Origin: Chloroflexota bacterium
Lineage (GTDB): Bacteria; Chloroflexota; Limnocylindria; Limnocylindrales; CSP1-4
Length of the DNA stretch: 6,519 nucleotides
NCBI GenBank assembly: GCA_021812735.1
Contig: JAKAMV010000601.1
Location: 1-6,519, forward strand
Direction: 5' to 3'
Shown here: piece after piece, positions 5,276 through 6,519 of the stretch
Layout: each line of letters begins with the position of its first letter
Numbering within the stretch: position 1 is the stretch's first letter
Notes under the pieces: generated by a model
The model's database searches: none
What the model was told of the DNA's origin: nothing
What the model saw: only the letters and a program-made list of their open reading frames with translations
Made by a program: the position numbers and the translations under genes

Positions 5276-6519
5276 CTATGACGCCTGCGGAGCGGAGGCC
5301 GACGGGGCCGGCGTTGGTACTGGTGTGGGCGTCGGCGTGGGGACTGGAGCGGGCGTGGGAGCGGGCGTGGGAGCGGGCGTGGGAGCGGGCGTGGGAGCGG
5401 GCGTGGGGACCGGTGTCGGCGTGGGCGTCGGCGTCGGCGTGGGGGTCGGGGTGGGCGTGGGGGTGGGCGTGGGCGTGGGGGTTGGCTCCGGGCCCTTGGA
5501 GATCGTGTAGTCGACCGCGAAGCCGGGCGCCACCTGCACGCCCGGGCCCGGATCCTGCGAGATGATCGAGCCGGCGGGCACCGTCGGGTCGTACGCGTCG
5601 GTGCCACTGCCCAGCTTCAGGCCTGCAGTCGCGAGCGTATTGGCCGCGTCGCCGAGCGTGAGGTTGCGCAGGTCGGGCACCGGCACGGCGGACGGGCCGA
5701 CGGCGACGGTCAGGTTGACCTTCGTGCCCGCGGCCACGCTCTGCCCCGCGGGGGGGTCCTGCGAGAGGACGGTGTCGACCGCGGCGCTCGAGGAGGGCTG
5801 GGTGGCGCTGCGCACGGTTGCGAGCCCGGCTGCCGCTGCCTTCGCTGACGCGTCGGCGTACAGCATGTTGACGAAGTTGGGGACGACAACTACGGCGCCC
5901 GAGGCGCTGGCGCTGGGCGCGGATGTCGAGGCGACGTTGCCCCCGGAGATCATGCGGAACATCAGGAAGGCGACCAGGATGAGGATGCCGAGCCCCAGCA
6001 GGCCCGCGATCCATGCCCACGGCCCGCTCCCCTGTTCGTCGGGCTCGTCGTAGTAGGCGGGCACCGTGGTCGGGGCGGTTGGGGCCGGCCCGGACCCCGG
6101 AGGCGGTGGCGGCGTGCTGCGCATGGAGACGGGCGCGGGCGAGGTGGAGCGCGCGTATGCATCGGGCGGGTAGTTCACGGCGGGCCGGGCCGCCGCGGTC
6201 GCCATCATCGCCGCGCCCCCTGCGGCGGCACCTGTCGCGGCGCTGGCACCGCCGTCGGCAAGGAACCCGTCGAGCGCGCCGGCCATCGACGCGGCGGACG
6301 AGTAGCGGTCAGCGGGATTGAGGGCCATCGCCCGCAGGACAATCGCGTCGAGAGCCAGCGGCACCGACGGCCGCAGGGCCGAGGGGCGCGGCGGGGTGGT
6401 GGTCAGGCGCGCCAGCGCGACGGCGGCGGCGCCGTCGCCCGAGAACGGGCGCTGGCCGGTGAGCATCTCGAACAGCACGATGCCGAGCGCGTAGATGTCC
6501 GACGCCCCGGTCGCCATCT
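5276..6519 (-). CDS. pknB: PASTA-domain Ser/Thr protein kinase (PknB/StkP-like), C-terminal part, cut by right edge
   Basis: Kinases of this group sense cell-wall fragments through external PASTA domains and phosphorylate division and wall-synthesis proteins. The 413 visible residues begin in the kinase C-lobe: [20 protein letters not shown] (about 6-25), then [12 protein letters not shown] (67-78) with its conserved Arg. The catalytic loop, DFG and ATP site are beyond the right edge. Next come an Ala/Pro-rich linker (about 90-165), one membrane helix (about 167-189, [21 protein letters not shown]), PASTA 1 (about 209-274) and PASTA 2 (about 278-342, with [14 protein letters not shown]). A tail of about 70 residues of Pro-Thr and Pro-Ala repeats ends the protein. 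Two PASTA domains are fewer than the four of M. tuberculosis PknB. The ATG at 6517 is internal, not the start. The symbol reflects the domain layout; orthology was not tested. Confidence 0.92.
   Translation of the reverse strand, partial: MATGASDIYALGIVLFEMLTGQRPFSGDGAAAVALARLTTTPPRPSALRPSVPLALDAIVLRAMALNPADRYSSAASMAGALDGFLADGGASAATGAAAGGAAMMATAAARPAVNYPPDAYARSTSPAPVSMRSTPPPPPGSGPAPTAPTTVPAYYDEPDEQGSGPWAWIAGLLGLGILILVAFLMFRMISGGNVASTSAPSASASGAVVVVPNFVNMLYADASAKAAAAGLATVRSATQPSSSAAVDTVLSQDPPAGQSVAAGTKVNLTVAVGPSAVPVPDLRNLTLGDAANTLATAGLKLGSGTDAYDPTVPAGSIISQDPGPGVQVAPGFAVDYTISKGPEPTPTPTPTPTPTPTPTPTPTPTPTPVPTPAPTPAPTPAPTPAPTPAPVPTPTPTPVPTPAPSASAPQAS
5346..5405. repeat. Five perfect tandem copies of a 12-bp unit in the kinase tail
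   Basis: The plus-strand unit GGAGCGGGCGTG occurs five times head to tail. On the coding strand it encodes repeated Pro-Ala-Pro-Thr. The unit length is a multiple of three, so copy-number changes keep the reading frame. Confidence 0.92.
5415..5486. repeat. Twelve 6-bp units (GTSGGS) encoding Pro-Thr repeats; G-quadruplex-prone
   Basis: Twelve consecutive hexamers of the form GTGGGC, GTCGGC, GTGGGG, GTCGGG or, at the end, GTTGGC encode (Pro-Thr)n in the kinase tail on the minus strand. The plus strand at 5441-5480 has seven runs of three or more G separated by one to three bases, which fits a G-quadruplex motif. Variation is mostly in the third codon base, as expected of an older repeat kept for its protein sequence. 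Confidence 0.88.

Noticed and set aside
5305..5486. CRISPR-like or minisatellite array
   Set aside because: The units are 6 and 12 bp without spacers and lie in frame within the kinase gene. It is a coding low-complexity tract.
5190..5510. Plus-strand frame with long Gly-Val repeats that looks like an elastin- or PE-PGRS-like protein
   Set aside because: It is the complementary reading of the Pro-Thr/Pro-Ala codons of the kinase tail, where the coding frame is set by the PASTA domains upstream.

Overview
This is a GC-rich (around 70 %) bacterial window. It holds a partial folate-synthesis operon on the minus strand, two plus-strand genes in the middle, and the 3' part of a PASTA-type Ser/Thr kinase gene on the minus strand. 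The codon use, the kinase with a long Pro/Thr tail, the Arg/Pro-rich linkers, the short Cys-rich proteins and two apparently leaderless genes suggest a high-GC Chloroflexota (Limnocylindria-like) or, less likely, an Actinomycetota. This is an inference from style; no rRNA or marker gene is present.

Left part (1-2964, minus strand, transcribed right to left): a short four-cysteine protein of unknown function, then folC, folP and folB (cut by the left edge). Consecutive genes are packed tightly: folC/folP and folP/folB share ATGA stop-start overlaps, and the Cys protein's stop overlaps a possible GTG start for folC. FolB makes the 6-hydroxymethyl-dihydropterin precursor, FolP joins its diphosphate to p-aminobenzoate, and FolC adds glutamate, so the operon covers the late part of dihydrofolate and folylpolyglutamate synthesis. 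A perfect hairpin ends directly at the folB start codon and may couple its translation to that of folP.

Middle (2965-5147): a non-coding divergent region of about 400 bp with a few palindromes. It is followed by a single-pass membrane protein with about three extracellular Ig-like domains (3382-4593), then a small zinc-ribbon protein (4734-5147). Both plus-strand genes have a -10-like element 6-7 bases before the ATG, which implies leaderless mRNAs. The zinc-ribbon gene also has a 16-bp palindrome just upstream of its putative -35 element. That palindrome fits the mycobacterial/Gram-positive LexA (SOS) box, TCGAAC-N4-GTTCGA.

Right part (5148-6519): a short convergent gap with a hairpin that may end transcription from both sides, then the 3' part of a PknB-like kinase gene running in from the right edge. 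The fragment encodes the end of the kinase C-lobe, an Ala/Pro-rich linker, one membrane helix, two PASTA domains and an external Pro-Thr/Pro-Ala tail made of tandem 6- and 12-bp DNA repeats. I see no mobile element, CRISPR array, tRNA or rRNA. Most of the window is ordinary housekeeping content. The least understood parts are the two small Cys proteins, the Ig-domain protein and the possible SOS box.
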